Notes under the pieces: generated by a model
The model's input: the letters and a program-made list of their open reading frames with translations, nothing else
Told to the model about the DNA's origin: nothing
The model's database searches: none
Made by a program: the position numbers and the translations under genes
Shown here: positions 1-8,878 of the stretch, in pieces
How the letters are laid out: every line of letters starts with the position of its first letter
How positions within the stretch are numbered: position 1 is the first letter of the stretch
Source of the DNA: Halomonas sp.
GTDB lineage: Bacteria; Pseudomonadota; Gammaproteobacteria; Pseudomonadales; Halomonadaceae
Assembly (NCBI RefSeq): GCF_030457605.1
Contig: NZ_JAKDUR010000002.1
Location: 1-64,000 of the forward strand
DNA length: 64,000 nucleotides
Direction of reading: 5' to 3'

Positions 1-1
1 A

Positions 2-445
2 GCATCTGCGGCCTCGGCCCAAGGCACCATTCCAACGGTTGACCCACGGGATGGATGGGCCGTTCACAACAGCGACAAGCCCTATCAGGAGCTGGTTGAT
101 GATGTGAAGGCAGCCGCCGGTAGCCGCCAGCTCGGCGTCGTCACGGAAGCCGGCCCGACCGGGGCAGCGGCAGATCGTGGTATCGATATACCCGGCAACC
201 GGGTCCTGGGCCTGTTCAACAACGATTATGCCGTTCGAATCCTCAGGGCATCCACTGCTGCAATGATCGAAGCTCCGATTCGCATGTACGTCACCGAGGC
301 ACCAGACGGCACCGCAACCCTGTCGTACAAACTGCCCACCTACGTCTATGAGCCCTATATGGAAGAAGGTGGCGAAGACCTGGCCACCGCTGCCGAAGCA
401 CTCGAAACCGACTTTGCCGCAGTGGCAGCGGCCGCGCTTAAGTAA
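2..445 (+). CDS. DUF302-family exported protein, 5' end outside window
   Basis: The frame is open from the first bases of the window, so the start codon lies upstream and only the C-terminal ~147 residues are seen. The visible N-terminus reads ASAASAQG, which looks like the end of a signal peptide with an AXA cleavage site, so the mature protein is probably periplasmic. The body has the DUF302 pattern: a surface motif around LGLFNNDYAVRIL, then ASTAAMIEAPIRMYV and a strand-rich end. DUF302 proteins are small and their biochemical role is not established. It sits about 90 bases upstream of a broken FMN-dependent glutamate-synthase-like gene on the same strand, with no obvious terminator between. 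Family assignment is by pattern recognition. Confidence 0.75.
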   Translation, partial: ASAASAQGTIPTVDPRDGWAVHNSDKPYQELVDDVKAAAGSRQLGVVTEAGPTGAAADRGIDIPGNRVLGLFNNDYAVRILRASTAAMIEAPIRMYVTEAPDGTATLSYKLPTYVYEPYMEEGGEDLATAAEALETDFAAVAAAALK

Positions 446-536
446 GTCGTCACGTATTCGTTCATCATGCCGGCAAACACCACGAAAAAAGCCGCCTGAC
501 AGGCCAACGTTCATCAAGCGAGAGGTTGCGCTGCAC

Positions 537-1112
537 ATGCGCGATCTTGCCAAACGCGCCATCGTCCCTATGTTTGCGGCCTTGTTGCTGCTGGCCGGTT
601 TGATTTTTCTGCCCTGGGGCTGGCCGCTCGGTCTGCTTATGCTGGTGACACGCGCGATTATCCGGCCAGGGGTTCACGACTGGTTCCAAACGCGCTGGAC
701 AATCGCCCGCAATTATCCGGTGGCCGGATAGATGCGCTGGCTCTTCTACGTCCTGCGGCCCTATCTACGGGCCTATATCGTGGAAGATGATTTGGAAGGC
801 ACGCCCTACAACTACGAGGCCCGCTCGCTGATCCACGCCCGGCCACGGTGGGTTCTTCCGGCCGCCAAGGTGACCGAGGAAATCACCCAGACCCGCCAGA
901 TTCCCGCTCATCAGGACTGCCTGTCGCCGCGTGGCCATTCGGCATTCTCAACGCCCATCGAAATGCTCGAATTCGCCGCCAAAATGCGCGAACTGTCGGG
1001 CGGCAAGCCCATCGGGCTCAAGCTTTGTGTCGGCCCGCCGCACGAGGTTTTCGCCATCATGAAGACCGGTATTTATCCGGCTTTTATCGTCGTCGATGGC
1101 GTCGGGTGTTAA
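537..1112 (+). pseudogene. Decayed FMN-binding glutamate-synthase-domain protein (GltB-like, COG0069)
   Basis: Two open stretches in one frame are remnants of a single gene. Codons 1-64 (from ATG 537, behind a GAGAGG-like RBS) encode two membrane segments and end in RNYPVAG followed by TAG at 729. The frame continues with MRWLFYVLRPYLRAYIVED, which is how these membrane-anchored GltB-like proteins normally read on. After SLIHARPR the sequence jumps to VLPAAKVTEEI, then QDCLSPRGHSAFSTPIEM and GKPIGLKLCVG, motifs of the FMN domain that normally lie hundreds of residues later. A few residues are missing in HEVFAIMKTGIYP (family: about KAMLKTG). The frame ends just after VVDG, where the glycine-rich FMN loop and C-terminal domain should follow. 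Intact members have roughly 500 residues; about 190 codons remain. The product cannot be functional. Confidence 0.82.
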
Positions 1113-1861
1113 CCTCCGCCCGGGTTGTTCTCCAGTATTTTCTGAAGAAAGTCACGGGTGCGTGGGTCCTTGGGATTCTGAAATATTTGCTTCGGCGGCC
1201 CCTGCTCCACAATACGCCCGCCATCAATAAAGATCACTCGATCGGCCACATCACGGGCGAAGGTCATTTCATGGGTAACAACCAGCATGGTCTGACGCTC
1301 GGCGGCGAGCTGCTTCATCAGCCCCAGCACCTCATCTACCCATTCCGGATCGAGTGACGAAGTGGGCTCATCGAACAGAATCACGTCTGCACCAGTCGCC
1401 ATGGCACGGCCAATACCCACCCGCTGTTGCTGGCCGCCAGACATCGAGGCCGGATAGGCGTGTGCCTGGTCTTTCAGGCCAATCCGCTCAAGAATTTCCA
1501 TAGCTTTACGGTGAGCTTTTTCTTTCGGCCAGCCATCGACGATCTGCCAGCGCTCGGCAATATTTTGCAAAGCCGTTTTGTTCGAGAACAGGGCATAATT
1601 CTGAAATACGAACGCAGTGCGCCGCCGCAAAGCAAGAATGTCGTCCTTCGAGGCGCGGGTTACGTCTACGGACAGATCGCCCACGGCAATATGACCAGAG
1701 GTCGGTTGTTCAAGGAAATTGATACAACGTAGCAGGGTCGATTTACCCGTTCCGGAGGGCCCGATAATTACCACTATTTCGCCCTGTTCAATGGCTAGAT
1801 CCATACCATTCAGAACCACTGTGGAACCGTACTGCTTACGTAACGAATCGAGTTTAATCAT
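1109..1861 (-). CDS. Polar amino acid ABC transporter, ATP-binding subunit
   Basis: This is a 250-residue ATPase of the GlnQ/HisP/TcyN type that powers uptake of a polar amino acid. Walker [10 protein letters not shown] is at residues 34-42, the Q-loop glutamine at 87, the signature SGGQQQR at 141-147, Walker B with DEPTSSLD at 164-171 and the switch histidine at 197, so all catalytic elements are present. It is the last gene of a three-gene minus-strand cassette and its start overlaps the permease stop by four bases (ATGA), implying translational coupling. Its stop codon shares bases 1109-1112 with the end of the broken GltB-like gene on the other strand. Substrate is uncertain; the cassette resembles cystine-type systems. 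Confidence 0.93.
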   Translation of the reverse strand: MIKLDSLRKQYGSTVVLNGMDLAIEQGEIVVIIGPSGTGKSTLLRCINFLEQPTSGHIAVGDLSVDVTRASKDDILALRRRTAFVFQNYALFSNKTALQNIAERWQIVDGWPKEKAHRKAMEILERIGLKDQAHAYPASMSGGQQQRVGIGRAMATGADVILFDEPTSSLDPEWVDEVLGLMKQLAAERQTMLVVTHEMTFARDVADRVIFIDGGRIVEQGPPKQIFQNPKDPRTRDFLQKILENNPGGG

Positions 1862-2532
1862 CGGTTATAAGCCCTGTTTAGGCGTGCTTCAAGGTGATGC
1901 TGCAGCCAGGACAATAGCTCAACTACAATCCAGTACATAATGGCAGCCACCAAAAATGCCTCGAAATACAGAAAACTGCCAGCGGCCTCCTTTTGTGTCG
2001 CTCCCATCAATTCCGTGACCCCAAGCGTGAAGGCAAGTGAGGTCGCCTTGATCATATCAATGAAATAATTCATCAACGTAGGCAGTGCCACCCGGGTGGC
2101 CTGGGGCAGCACGATACGCCGCATTAGCTGGCTATTGGTCATGCCAATGGACAGCGCCGCTTCCGTCTGGCTGCGGTCTACGCCAACAATGGCCGCCCGT
2201 ATGGATTCAGCCATGTACGCCGAGAAGTGCAGAGTCAAACCCATAATGGTGGCAGTTATGCCGTTAATGGCGGTAAGAGCACTGAACAGTTGGGGCAGAC
2301 CGTAATAGAATAGAAAAAGCTGTACCAGTAATGGCGTGCCCCGGAAAAACGAAACAAACACGATGGCGAACTGATTCAATACCGGTGTTTTCAGCACCCG
2401 GATAACCGCAAGCAGGCACGCCAGTATCAGTGCCAGAACCATACCGGCCGCCGCCATTTCGAGAGTCAGGGGCAGGTATTTCAGTAAAACAGGCACCAGT
2501 CCCAGCATGTAGTCGACGTTCAGTGTGGTCAT
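1858..2532 (-). CDS. Polar amino acid ABC transporter, permease subunit
   Basis: This 224-residue inner-membrane protein of the HisM/TcyL class has about five hydrophobic segments. The EAA-type cytoplasmic loop that contacts the ATPase is visible around residues 140-155 ([20 protein letters not shown]), followed by the typical [20 protein letters not shown] segment. Only one permease gene is present, so the transporter presumably uses a permease homodimer, as in cystine-type systems. It follows the binding-protein gene after 24 bases and overlaps the ATPase gene by four. Base composition is lower in GC than the core genes of the window. Confidence 0.92.
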   Translation of the reverse strand: MTTLNVDYMLGLVPVLLKYLPLTLEMAAAGMVLALILACLLAVIRVLKTPVLNQFAIVFVSFFRGTPLLVQLFLFYYGLPQLFSALTAINGITATIMGLTLHFSAYMAESIRAAIVGVDRSQTEAALSIGMTNSQLMRRIVLPQATRVALPTLMNYFIDMIKATSLAFTLGVTELMGATQKEAAGSFLYFEAFLVAAIMYWIVVELLSWLQHHLEARLNRAYNR

Positions 2533-2556
2533 AGCAATGAATCCGGTTTAAATCCC

Positions 2557-3312
2557 TCAGGGAGCAGTAATATCGCTGCCAAACCATTGTTCGGAAATGG
2601 CCTTCAGCCGACCTTTGTCGCGCAGGGTGTCCATGGCTTTATTCACCTTGTCACGCAGCGCACGGCCAGCGTCGGTATCCTGAAAGGCGTAGGCATTGGT
2701 GAGTGTGGAAAAAGTGGGGCCGGCCAGTTTCAGCGGCAAAGGTTTATCCTGGATAATCTGGCTGGCGCTGACCCGGTCCATCACAAAAGCATCAACCCGG
2801 CCTAGTGCCGTGTCCCGCTCTATATTGCTCTCGTAAGTTTTGATGTTGATCTGGTCAGCATAGGGAAGTTCACGAAGCAGGGATTCGAAATTCGAGCCCA
2901 GGTTTACAGCCACAGTTTTCCCTTTCAGATCTTCAACACCCTTAATCGTGTCGTTATCTTTTCTCGTCACTACCTGAGCACCATCGTAAACATAAGGCTC
3001 GCTGAATACGTAAACGGCTTTGCGTTCATCGGTAATGGTGATCTGATTTGCCACCGTATCAATACGACCAGAACCCAGCAGGCCGAACAGGCCGGAAAAA
3101 TTGGCGGTTACATACTCGACACTTACTCCCATTTCCTGGGCGATGGCGTTCATTATGTCAACTTCAAAGCCTTTTAGAGCGTCCTGCTCAACAAAGGTAA
3201 AGGGGAAGTACTGGCCAGACATGCCGACTTTCAGCGGTTTTTCCTGCGCCATGAGCGGGGCGCTTACCAACAGGGCAACCGCTAAAAACATATACGAGAG
3301 AAAAAATTTCAT
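2557..3312 (-). CDS. Polar amino acid (possibly cystine) ABC transporter, periplasmic binding protein
   Basis: The 251-residue precursor begins with a clear signal peptide cleaving near residue 22 (LMA-Q). The mature protein is a family 3 solute-binding protein: GMSGQYFPFTFVEQ, KGFEVDIMNAIAQEMG, GLLGSGRIDTVANQITI and AVNLGSNFE are its usual landmarks. The DTVANQITIT stretch resembles cystine-binding TcyA/TcyJ (FliY) proteins, but ligand choice cannot be settled by eye. It is the first gene of the minus-strand cassette, which has a sigma-70-like promoter and a perfect inverted repeat upstream. The gene is noticeably richer in A and T than the flanking chromosome, which suggests horizontal acquisition. 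Confidence 0.9.
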   Translation of the reverse strand: MKFFLSYMFLAVALLVSAPLMAQEKPLKVGMSGQYFPFTFVEQDALKGFEVDIMNAIAQEMGVSVEYVTANFSGLFGLLGSGRIDTVANQITITDERKAVYVFSEPYVYDGAQVVTRKDNDTIKGVEDLKGKTVAVNLGSNFESLLRELPYADQINIKTYESNIERDTALGRVDAFVMDRVSASQIIQDKPLPLKLAGPTFSTLTNAYAFQDTDAGRALRDKVNKAMDTLRDKGRLKAISEQWFGSDITAP

Positions 3313-3367
3313 GGTGTCTTCCTCTGGGTGATTGTCAGGTAGGATGCTTCGTATGTCGATGGAGGAG

Positions 3368-3387
3368 CTGATAATGCTCGTTATCAG
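3368..3387. promoter_or_regulatory. Perfect inverted repeat, candidate operator of the ABC cassette
   Basis: CTGATAA and TTATCAG flank a six-base spacer, a 20-base dyad with perfect 7-base arms. It lies just downstream of the predicted -10 element, in the early transcribed leader, where a bound repressor would block initiation or early elongation. No regulator gene lies beside the cassette in this window, so the binding protein is unknown. A leader RNA hairpin is an alternative reading. Confidence 0.5.
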
Positions 3388-3399
3388 GAATGGGCTTCT

Positions 3400-3428
3400 A
3401 TGATACGGAAATAAGACGAGTCATCCAA
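3400..3428 (-). promoter_or_regulatory. Sigma-70-type promoter of the amino acid ABC cassette
   Basis: Reading the minus strand, TTGGAT (3428-3423) and TATCAT (3405-3400) are separated by exactly 17 bases and match the -35 and -10 consensus at four and five of six positions. The expected transcription start is near 3393, about 80 bases before the binding-protein ATG. Confidence 0.6.
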
Positions 3429-3622
3429 ATTCCGTTTTGTTATAAATTCCTGACCGCAGAAACTGAGTGCACGCCTAAAAATTTAGCTAAAGAGCCACGT
3501 GAATATCAATGACATCATGCTGCACCTGGAACCTGCATGCGCCGGGGGTACGTGCGAAACGAAGGGCCAAAATAACGAAGAATCTGAAAAGAAGGGGCAA
3601 AACGGAGAGGGCTGAAATGGAG
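3429..3622. other. Intergenic stretch without recognisable gene
   Basis: Between the cassette promoter and the 3' end of 4.5S RNA there is no convincing coding frame or RNA. The sequence changes from A/T-rich beside the cassette to GC-rich beside ffs, so a composition boundary falls here. Short open frames that cross into ffs are shadows of the RNA gene. Confidence 0.5.
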
Positions 3623-3728
3623 GCGGCCCCAAAAGCCACATCCCGGCACACGCATCCACCACTACCGTTGCTCCCTTCCGGGCCTGGCGGGGTTCGCAGT
3701 TTAGCGTTGCGGGAGGACCTAAGGGGCC
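3623..3728 (-). ncRNA. ffs: 4.5S RNA of the signal recognition particle
   Basis: On the minus strand the RNA starts GGCCCC and ends GGGGCC, forming the terminal helix of a ~106-nt hairpin. The conserved apical part is present: GCCAGGCCCGGAAGGGAGCA, with the tetraloop and internal loops bound by Ffh. The flanking CTCCCGCAACGCTA and GTGTGCCGGGATG segments match the bacterial 4.5S RNA pattern. It pairs with Ffh to target nascent membrane proteins to FtsY. Exact ends are approximate by a few bases. It lies 51 bases downstream of a tRNA-Met gene in the same direction. Confidence 0.93.
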
Positions 3729-3779
3729 ACCATCGCGGCAAGCGTATATTGCTGCTTGCGAGTCTTGCATTGTGTGCTG

Positions 3780-3856
3780 TGGTGGCTACGCCCTGATTCG
3801 AACAGGGGACCCCATCATTATGAGTGATGTGCTCTAACCAGCTGAGCTACGTAGCC
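3780..3856 (-). tRNA. tRNA-Met (CAU), elongator type
   Basis: The minus strand folds into a 77-nt cloverleaf with the CCA end encoded. The acceptor stem is GGCTACG/CGTAGCC, the D-arm GCTCAGCTGGTTAGAGC, the anticodon loop CTCATAA with anticodon CAU, and the T-loop GTTCGAATC. The first pair is a normal G-C and the sequence is close to E. coli metT, so this is the elongator and not the initiator. Its 3' end shows no duplication elsewhere in the window, so there is no sign of integration here. Confidence 0.96.
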
Positions 3857-3896
3857 TTTTCGCCATCAGCGGAGCAGAATTATGCCTGCATTCGAG

Positions 3897-3927
3897 GGTA
3901 AAGGCAAGCCCCTGGCCTGCCTTTACC
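3897..3927. terminator. Hairpin between choX and tRNA-Met
   Basis: GGTAAAGGCA and TGCCTTTACC form a perfect 10-base-pair stem with an 11-base loop, 32 bases past the choX stop. There is no U-run after it on the minus strand, so it is either a 3'-stabilising hairpin or a weak terminator for choX. Confidence 0.45.
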
Positions 3928-3958
3928 TGAATCGCTTGAATCGGTGTCGCAGTCTGAT

Positions 3959-4903
3959 TTAGTTCAGCGCGGCACGTACCGCCGGTGCGCCCGGCTCGCC
4001 GTCACGGGTGGTCACGCCGTCAAGCCATTCGTCCAAAATGCCGTCGTGCGCCTGAAGATAGGCACGAGCGGCGTCCCGAGGCTTCTCGCCGTCATCCATG
4101 ATGTCGGCCATCAGCTCGTTTTCCATTTCCAGGGTAAACGACAGGTTGTTCAGCAGCTGACCCACGTTGGGGCACTCTTCAACGTAGCCGCCGCGAGTAT
4201 TGGTATATACCGTGGCGCCGCCCAGATTCGGGCCGAAGTATTCATCGGCACCTGACAGATAGGCCATATCGAAGTGGCTGTTCATCGGGTGCGGTTCCCA
4301 GCCGAGAAACACCATCCATTTCTCATTGGGTGTGCGTGCTTTCAGCTCGGAGAGCATGCCCGCTTCGCTGGAATCCACCAGATTCCAGCCATCAAGGCCG
4401 TAGGCACCGTCATCGATCATGCCCTGAATCATCTGGTTGCCGTCGTTACCGGCTTCGATGCCATGAATGTTGGACTCGAACTTTTCCGCATGCTCGGCCA
4501 GATCGGTCACCGACGTCACGCCGGCGTCGTACACGTACTGCGGCACGGCCAGTGTGTACTTGGCGCCTTCAAGGTTGGCGTTCAGGCGATCTACCCCGCC
4601 GCCTTCAACGTACTTGTCGCTGATGGAGGCCATGGTCGGCATCCAGTTGCCCAGAAACACGTCAAAATCGTTGTTCTTCATGCCCGAATAGGCAATCGGC
4701 ACGGAAACGGTATCTACCCGGGTCTCATAACCAAGGCCTTCCAGCACTTCGGTGGTAAGCGCGGTTGTCGCGGTAATATCGGTCCAGCCCACTTCGGCAA
4801 AATGCACGGTATCGCATTGCTGAGCCATTGCGGTGGCAGGCACGCCGGCAGCAAGCATGACAGCAGCAAGCCAGCGCGAATGTGACGGGGTCGACAAGCT
4901 CAT
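3959..4903 (-). CDS. choX: Choline ABC transporter substrate-binding protein
   Basis: This 314-residue precursor has a signal peptide cleaving after ATAMA (residue 27). The mature part is an OpuAC-type binding protein: CDTVHFAEVGWTDITATT at the start, DVFLGNWMPTM and MVFLGWEPHPMN supply the aromatic residues that form the choline-binding box in ChoX. Choline delivered by it would feed the BetB/BetA pathway encoded next door. It is transcribed away from betI, sharing the regulatory region with the BetI-type palindrome. The usual partners choW (permease) and choV (ATPase) do not follow; the next genes are tRNA-Met and ffs. It therefore either works with a transporter encoded elsewhere or is a relic. 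RBS AGAGGA precedes the chosen ATG. Confidence 0.88.
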   Translation of the reverse strand: MSLSTPSHSRWLAAVMLAAGVPATAMAQQCDTVHFAEVGWTDITATTALTTEVLEGLGYETRVDTVSVPIAYSGMKNNDFDVFLGNWMPTMASISDKYVEGGGVDRLNANLEGAKYTLAVPQYVYDAGVTSVTDLAEHAEKFESNIHGIEAGNDGNQMIQGMIDDGAYGLDGWNLVDSSEAGMLSELKARTPNEKWMVFLGWEPHPMNSHFDMAYLSGADEYFGPNLGGATVYTNTRGGYVEECPNVGQLLNNLSFTLEMENELMADIMDDGEKPRDAARAYLQAHDGILDEWLDGVTTRDGEPGAPAVRAALN

Positions 4904-4981
4904 GGCGGAATCCTCTTGTGGTTTTTAAAACGTCATCGTGAAGAGTAGCAGGCCAAACGATACCGGCTTTTCTTGCCACTT

Positions 4982-5007
4982 TTATTGATTGAACGTTCAA
5001 TAAAAAA
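4982..5007. promoter_or_regulatory. BetI operator between choX and betI
   Basis: ATTGAACGTTCAAT (4988-5001) is a perfect 14-base palindrome, extended imperfectly by T-rich and A-rich arms. It sits in the AT-rich divergent region. TetR-type BetI repressors bind dyads of this TTGAACGTTCAA kind and release on choline. Its central place suggests coordinate control of choX and betIBA. Confidence 0.75.
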
Positions 5008-5078
5008 ATATTACGATGCACAGGTAATCACGCTTGAACGCTGGTTTCAAGAGAAACCGCCACACAAAGGGGAACGTT

Positions 5079-5684
5079 GTGCCAAAAGTCGGAATGGAGC
5101 CAATACGTCGCCAGCAGCTGATCAACGCCACCATGAATGCGATTGACGAAGCCGGGCTGGCCGACGCAACGATCGCGCGCATTGCACGCCGGGCCGGCGT
5201 TTCCGCAGGCATTATCAGCCATTATTTTGGCGGCAAGGACGGCCTGCTGGAAGCCACGATGCGCCAGATTCTGACCGACCTTGGCAACGCCGTGGGCTCG
5301 CGCCGGCAAACGCTTGACGACGACTCGCCCCGGGCTTTTATCGGCGCGGTGATTGAAGGCAACTTTGATCGCACCCAGGTCACCGGCCCCGCCGCCAAGA
5401 CCTGGCTGGCCTTCTGGACGAGCAGCATGCACAAACCCGCGCTGGCACGGCTGCAAAACGTCAACGACCGCCGCCTGTACGACAACTTGTGCTACCACTT
5501 CTCCCGCGTGATGCCCCGTGCCGAGGCGCGTAATGCCGCGCGCGGCCTGGCCGCGATGATCGACGGCCTGTGGCTGCGCGGCGCCCTGACGCCAGACGGT
5601 CTGGACGCCGACGGCGCCCGGCGCCTGGCCTTTGCCTATCTTGACCAGCTGCTGGCCCACCACTGCGGCACCCCCACTCCCTGA
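5079..5684 (+). CDS. betI: Choline-responsive TetR-family repressor
   Basis: BetI represses choline-uptake and betaine-synthesis genes and is relieved by choline. I start at GTG 5079, behind AAGGGGAAC, because the protein then reads [17 protein letters not shown], matching the usual BetI N-terminus; this gives 201 residues, close to the family's ~195. A longer in-frame start at 5034 would add an unlikely basic leader. The TetR helix-turn-helix is at about residues 25-50 ([19 protein letters not shown]), followed by [15 protein letters not shown]. The stop lies 22 bases before betB. Confidence 0.95.
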   Translation: MPKVGMEPIRRQQLINATMNAIDEAGLADATIARIARRAGVSAGIISHYFGGKDGLLEATMRQILTDLGNAVGSRRQTLDDDSPRAFIGAVIEGNFDRTQVTGPAAKTWLAFWTSSMHKPALARLQNVNDRRLYDNLCYHFSRVMPRAEARNAARGLAAMIDGLWLRGALTPDGLDADGARRLAFAYLDQLLAHHCGTPTP

Positions 5685-5706
5685 TCAGCCGCCGAAGGAG
5701 ATCCTC

Positions 5707-7176
5707 ATGGCTAACGACATTCAACCACTTTATCTTGACGGCCACACGGTTCCCGCTACTTCGGGTGAAACCTTCAGCGTCACCAACCCGTTTGATGCCA
5801 GCCTGCTGGCCACCATCGGTCAGGCAAGCAAGGCCGACGTGGATACGGCCGTTGCCAGTGCCGCACGCGGCCAGAAAATCTGGGCGGCAATGACGGGCAT
5901 GGAGCGCGCGCGAATACTGCACCGCGCTGTCGCGCTGCTGCGCGAACAAAACGACACCCTGGCCGAGCTGGAAACCCGCAACACCGGCAAGCCACTGAGC
6001 GAAACCACCGCGGTGGATATTCAAACCGGCGCCGACGTCCTTGAGTATTACGCTGGCCTGGCGCCTGCCCTTGAAGGCAGCCAGATTCCGCTGCGCGAAA
6101 GCTCGTTTGTTTACACTCGCCGCGAGCCGCTGGGCGTGATTGGCGCCATTGGCGCGTGGAATTACCCGCTGCAAATCGCCTGCTGGAAAGCCGCGCCGGC
6201 GCTCGCCGCAGGCAACGCCGTGGTGTTCAAGCCAAGCGAAGTCACTCCGCTTACGGTCATGAAGCTGGCCGAGATTTTCACCCGGGCCGGCCTGCCCGAC
6301 GGCGTATTCAACGTGGTACACGGCGACGGCCGCGTGGGCGAAATGCTCACGCAGCATCCGGATATCGCCAAGATTTCCTTTACCGGCGAAGTGGGCACCG
6401 GCAAGAAAGTCATGGCCGCCGCTGCCAGCACCACCTTGAAAGACGCCACCATGGAACTGGGCGGCAAGTCGCCCATGCTGGTGTTTGCCGATGCCGACCT
6501 GGACCGCGCCGCCGACGCGGCGATGATGGCCAACTTCTACTCCAGCGGGCAGGTGTGTACCAACGGCACCCGCGTGTTTGTCGAGCGCTCGATCAAAGAC
6601 GCCTTTGAAGCCAAACTGCTTGAGCGCGTGGCGCGCATTCATCCCGGCGACCCGCTCGACCCCGCCGTCAACTTCGGCCCGCTGGTGAGCTTTGAGCACC
6701 AGCAAAAAGTGCTGGGCTACATCGCGCTGGGCCGCGAAGAAGGCGCCCGAGTGCTGGCCTGCGACGATGCGGCTTTTACCCGGGGCATATTTGCCAACGG
6801 TGCCTGGGCAGCGCCCACCATCTTCACCGACTGCCACGACAACATGCGCATCGTGCACGAAGAAATCTTCGGCCCGGTGATGTCGCTGCTCGCGTTTGAC
6901 GACGAAGACGAAGCGATCCGCCGCGCCAACGCCACCGAGTACGGCCTGGCCGCCGGCGTGTTCAGCGAAAGCCTCAGCCGCGCGCACCGCGTGATTCACC
7001 AGCTGGAAGCCGGCATCTGCTGGATCAACACCTGGGGCGACTCCCCCGCCGAAATGCCGGTAGGCGGCTACAAGCAGTCGGGCATCGGACGCGAAAACGG
7101 CGTTGAAACCCTTGGCCACTACACCCAGACCAAATCGGTACAGGTGGAAATGGGCCCGTTCGAGTCGGCGTTTTAA
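5707..7176 (+). CDS. betB: Betaine aldehyde dehydrogenase
   Basis: BetB oxidises betaine aldehyde to glycine betaine with NAD(P)+, the second step of osmoprotectant synthesis. From ATG 5707, behind a strong AAGGAGAT site, the product has 489 residues, matching the family length of about 490. The NAD-binding PWNYPL-type region ([12 protein letters not shown]) is near residue 155. The general-base motif MELGGKSP and the nucleophile motif [11 protein letters not shown] (Cys near residue 285) are intact, as are EEIFGPV and the C-terminal [12 protein letters not shown]. An in-frame upstream start at 5632 lies inside betI and is rejected. Twenty bases separate it from betA. Confidence 0.97.
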   Translation: MANDIQPLYLDGHTVPATSGETFSVTNPFDASLLATIGQASKADVDTAVASAARGQKIWAAMTGMERARILHRAVALLREQNDTLAELETRNTGKPLSETTAVDIQTGADVLEYYAGLAPALEGSQIPLRESSFVYTRREPLGVIGAIGAWNYPLQIACWKAAPALAAGNAVVFKPSEVTPLTVMKLAEIFTRAGLPDGVFNVVHGDGRVGEMLTQHPDIAKISFTGEVGTGKKVMAAAASTTLKDATMELGGKSPMLVFADADLDRAADAAMMANFYSSGQVCTNGTRVFVERSIKDAFEAKLLERVARIHPGDPLDPAVNFGPLVSFEHQQKVLGYIALGREEGARVLACDDAAFTRGIFANGAWAAPTIFTDCHDNMRIVHEEIFGPVMSLLAFDDEDEAIRRANATEYGLAAGVFSESLSRAHRVIHQLEAGICWINTWGDSPAEMPVGGYKQSGIGRENGVETLGHYTQTKSVQVEMGPFESAF

Positions 7177-7196
7177 GACGCTTCAAGGAGACTGCC

Positions 7197-8846
7197 ATGT
7201 CCCAACCTCGCGAATTTGACTATGTGATTATCGGCGCCGGCTCGGCGGGTAACGTGCTCGCCACGCGCCTGAGCGAAGACAGTGACGTTAGCGTACTGCT
7301 GCTGGAAGCCGGCGGCCCCGACTACCGCCTGGATTTTCGCACCCAGATGCCCGCCGCGCTGGCCTACCCACTGCAGGGCACGCGCAACAACTGGGCCTTT
7401 GAAACCGACCCCGAGCCGCACATGGGCGGCCGGCGCATGGAGTGCGGGCGGGGCAAGGGGCTGGGCGGCTCCTCATTGATCAACGGCATGTGCTACATCC
7501 GCGGCAACGCGCTGGACTACGACGGCTGGGCCAAACGCCCGGGGCTTGAAGACTGGGATTACCTGAGCTGTTTGCCCTACTTCAAGAAAGCCGAACGCCG
7601 CGACATCGGCGCCAACGACTACCACGGCGGCGACGGCCCGATTGACGTGGCCACGCCCAGCCCCGACAACAACCCGCTGTATCGCACCTTTATCGATGCC
7701 GGCGTGCAGGCCGGCTACGCCGAAACCGACGACGTCAACGGCTACCGTCAGGAAGGCTTCGGCCCCATGGACCGCTTTGTTACGCCAAAAGGCCGCCGCG
7801 CCTCTACCGCCCGTGGCTATCTGGATACTGCGAAAAAACGCGCCAACGTCACCATCGAAACCCACGCCCTGACCGACGTGATCGAGTTTGACGGCAAGCG
7901 CGCCACCGGTGTGCGTTATTCGCGCAAGGGCCAGCCGGTGCAGGCCCATGCCCGCCGCGAGGTACTGCTGTGCGCCGGCGCGATTGCCTCGCCGCAGATA
8001 CTCCAGCGCTCGGGTATCGGCGCAGCATCGCTGCTGGAAGCGCTGGATATCACGCCGGTGCATGCGCTGCCCGGCGTGGGCGAAAACCTGCAGGATCACC
8101 TGGAAATGTACCTGCAGTACGAGTGCAAGGAGCCGATTTCGCTCTACCCCGCGCTCAAGTGGTACAACCAGCCCAAAATCGGCGCGCAGTGGCTGTTTGC
8201 CGGCACCGGCATTGGCGCCAGCAATCAGTTTGAAGCCTGCGCCTTTATCCGCAGCGATGAAGCCGAAGCCTGGCCCAACCTGCAGTATCACTTTTTGCCC
8301 ATCGCCATCAGCTACAACGGCAAAAGCGCGGTGCAGGCCCACGGCTTTCAGGCCCACGTCGGCTCAATGCGCTCGGCAAGCCGTGGCCGTGTGCACCTGA
8401 CTTCGAAAGACCCCGGCGCTGCGCCCAGCATTCTGTTCAACTATATGGAGACAGAGAAAGACTGGCAGGAGTTTCGCGACGGTATCCGCCTGACCCGTGA
8501 AATCATCGGCCAGCCGGCGTTTGACGCCTACCGCGGGCGCGAAATTGCCCCAGGCGACGCCGCACAGACCGACGCCGAACTGGACGCCTTCATCCAGCAA
8601 AAGGCCGAAACCGCCTACCACCCGTGCGGCACCTGCCGCATGGGCGACGACGAAATGGCGGTCACCGACGGCCAGGGCCGGGTTCGCGGCGTCGAAAGTC
8701 TGCGCGTGGTGGATGCGTCGCTGTTCCCGCTGATTCCTACCGGCAACCTCAACGCGCCGACCATCATGCTGGCGGAAAAAATTGCCGACCGGATTCGCGG
8801 TCGCGAACCGCTGCCCCGCCGCGACGTGCCGTACTATGTGAGGTAA
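7197..8846 (+). CDS. betA: Choline dehydrogenase, GMC oxidoreductase
   Basis: BetA is a membrane-associated flavoprotein that oxidises choline to betaine aldehyde and passes electrons to the respiratory chain. The 549-residue product has the FAD dinucleotide-binding motif [12 protein letters not shown] at 10-21, [14 protein letters not shown] for flavin contact, and the GMC signatures. The active-site histidine pair region is present as [12 protein letters not shown] and the closing [22 protein letters not shown] precedes the ATG. It is the last gene of betIBA and is followed by a strong terminator. No betT lies in the window. Confidence 0.97.
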   Translation: MSQPREFDYVIIGAGSAGNVLATRLSEDSDVSVLLLEAGGPDYRLDFRTQMPAALAYPLQGTRNNWAFETDPEPHMGGRRMECGRGKGLGGSSLINGMCYIRGNALDYDGWAKRPGLEDWDYLSCLPYFKKAERRDIGANDYHGGDGPIDVATPSPDNNPLYRTFIDAGVQAGYAETDDVNGYRQEGFGPMDRFVTPKGRRASTARGYLDTAKKRANVTIETHALTDVIEFDGKRATGVRYSRKGQPVQAHARREVLLCAGAIASPQILQRSGIGAASLLEALDITPVHALPGVGENLQDHLEMYLQYECKEPISLYPALKWYNQPKIGAQWLFAGTGIGASNQFEACAFIRSDEAEAWPNLQYHFLPIAISYNGKSAVQAHGFQAHVGSMRSASRGRVHLTSKDPGAAPSILFNYMETEKDWQEFRDGIRLTREIIGQPAFDAYRGREIAPGDAAQTDAELDAFIQQKAETAYHPCGTCRMGDDEMAVTDGQGRVRGVESLRVVDASLFPLIPTGNLNAPTIMLAEKIADRIRGREPLPRRDVPYYVR

Positions 8847-8878
8847 GGCAGTCAAACTCGGAGGCCAGCAGTCAGCGT

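Noticed and set aside
3483-3796. Several 84-95-codon frames on both strands
   Set aside because: They run through the 4.5S RNA and reach towards the tRNA gene; the RNA structures explain the sequence.
3780-3856. tRNA-Met as an island attachment site
   Set aside because: No second copy of its 3' end is seen near the ABC cassette or elsewhere in the window, and no integrase gene is present.
5461-7119. 552-codon frame antisense to betB
   Set aside because: It is a compositional shadow of betB with no domain pattern.
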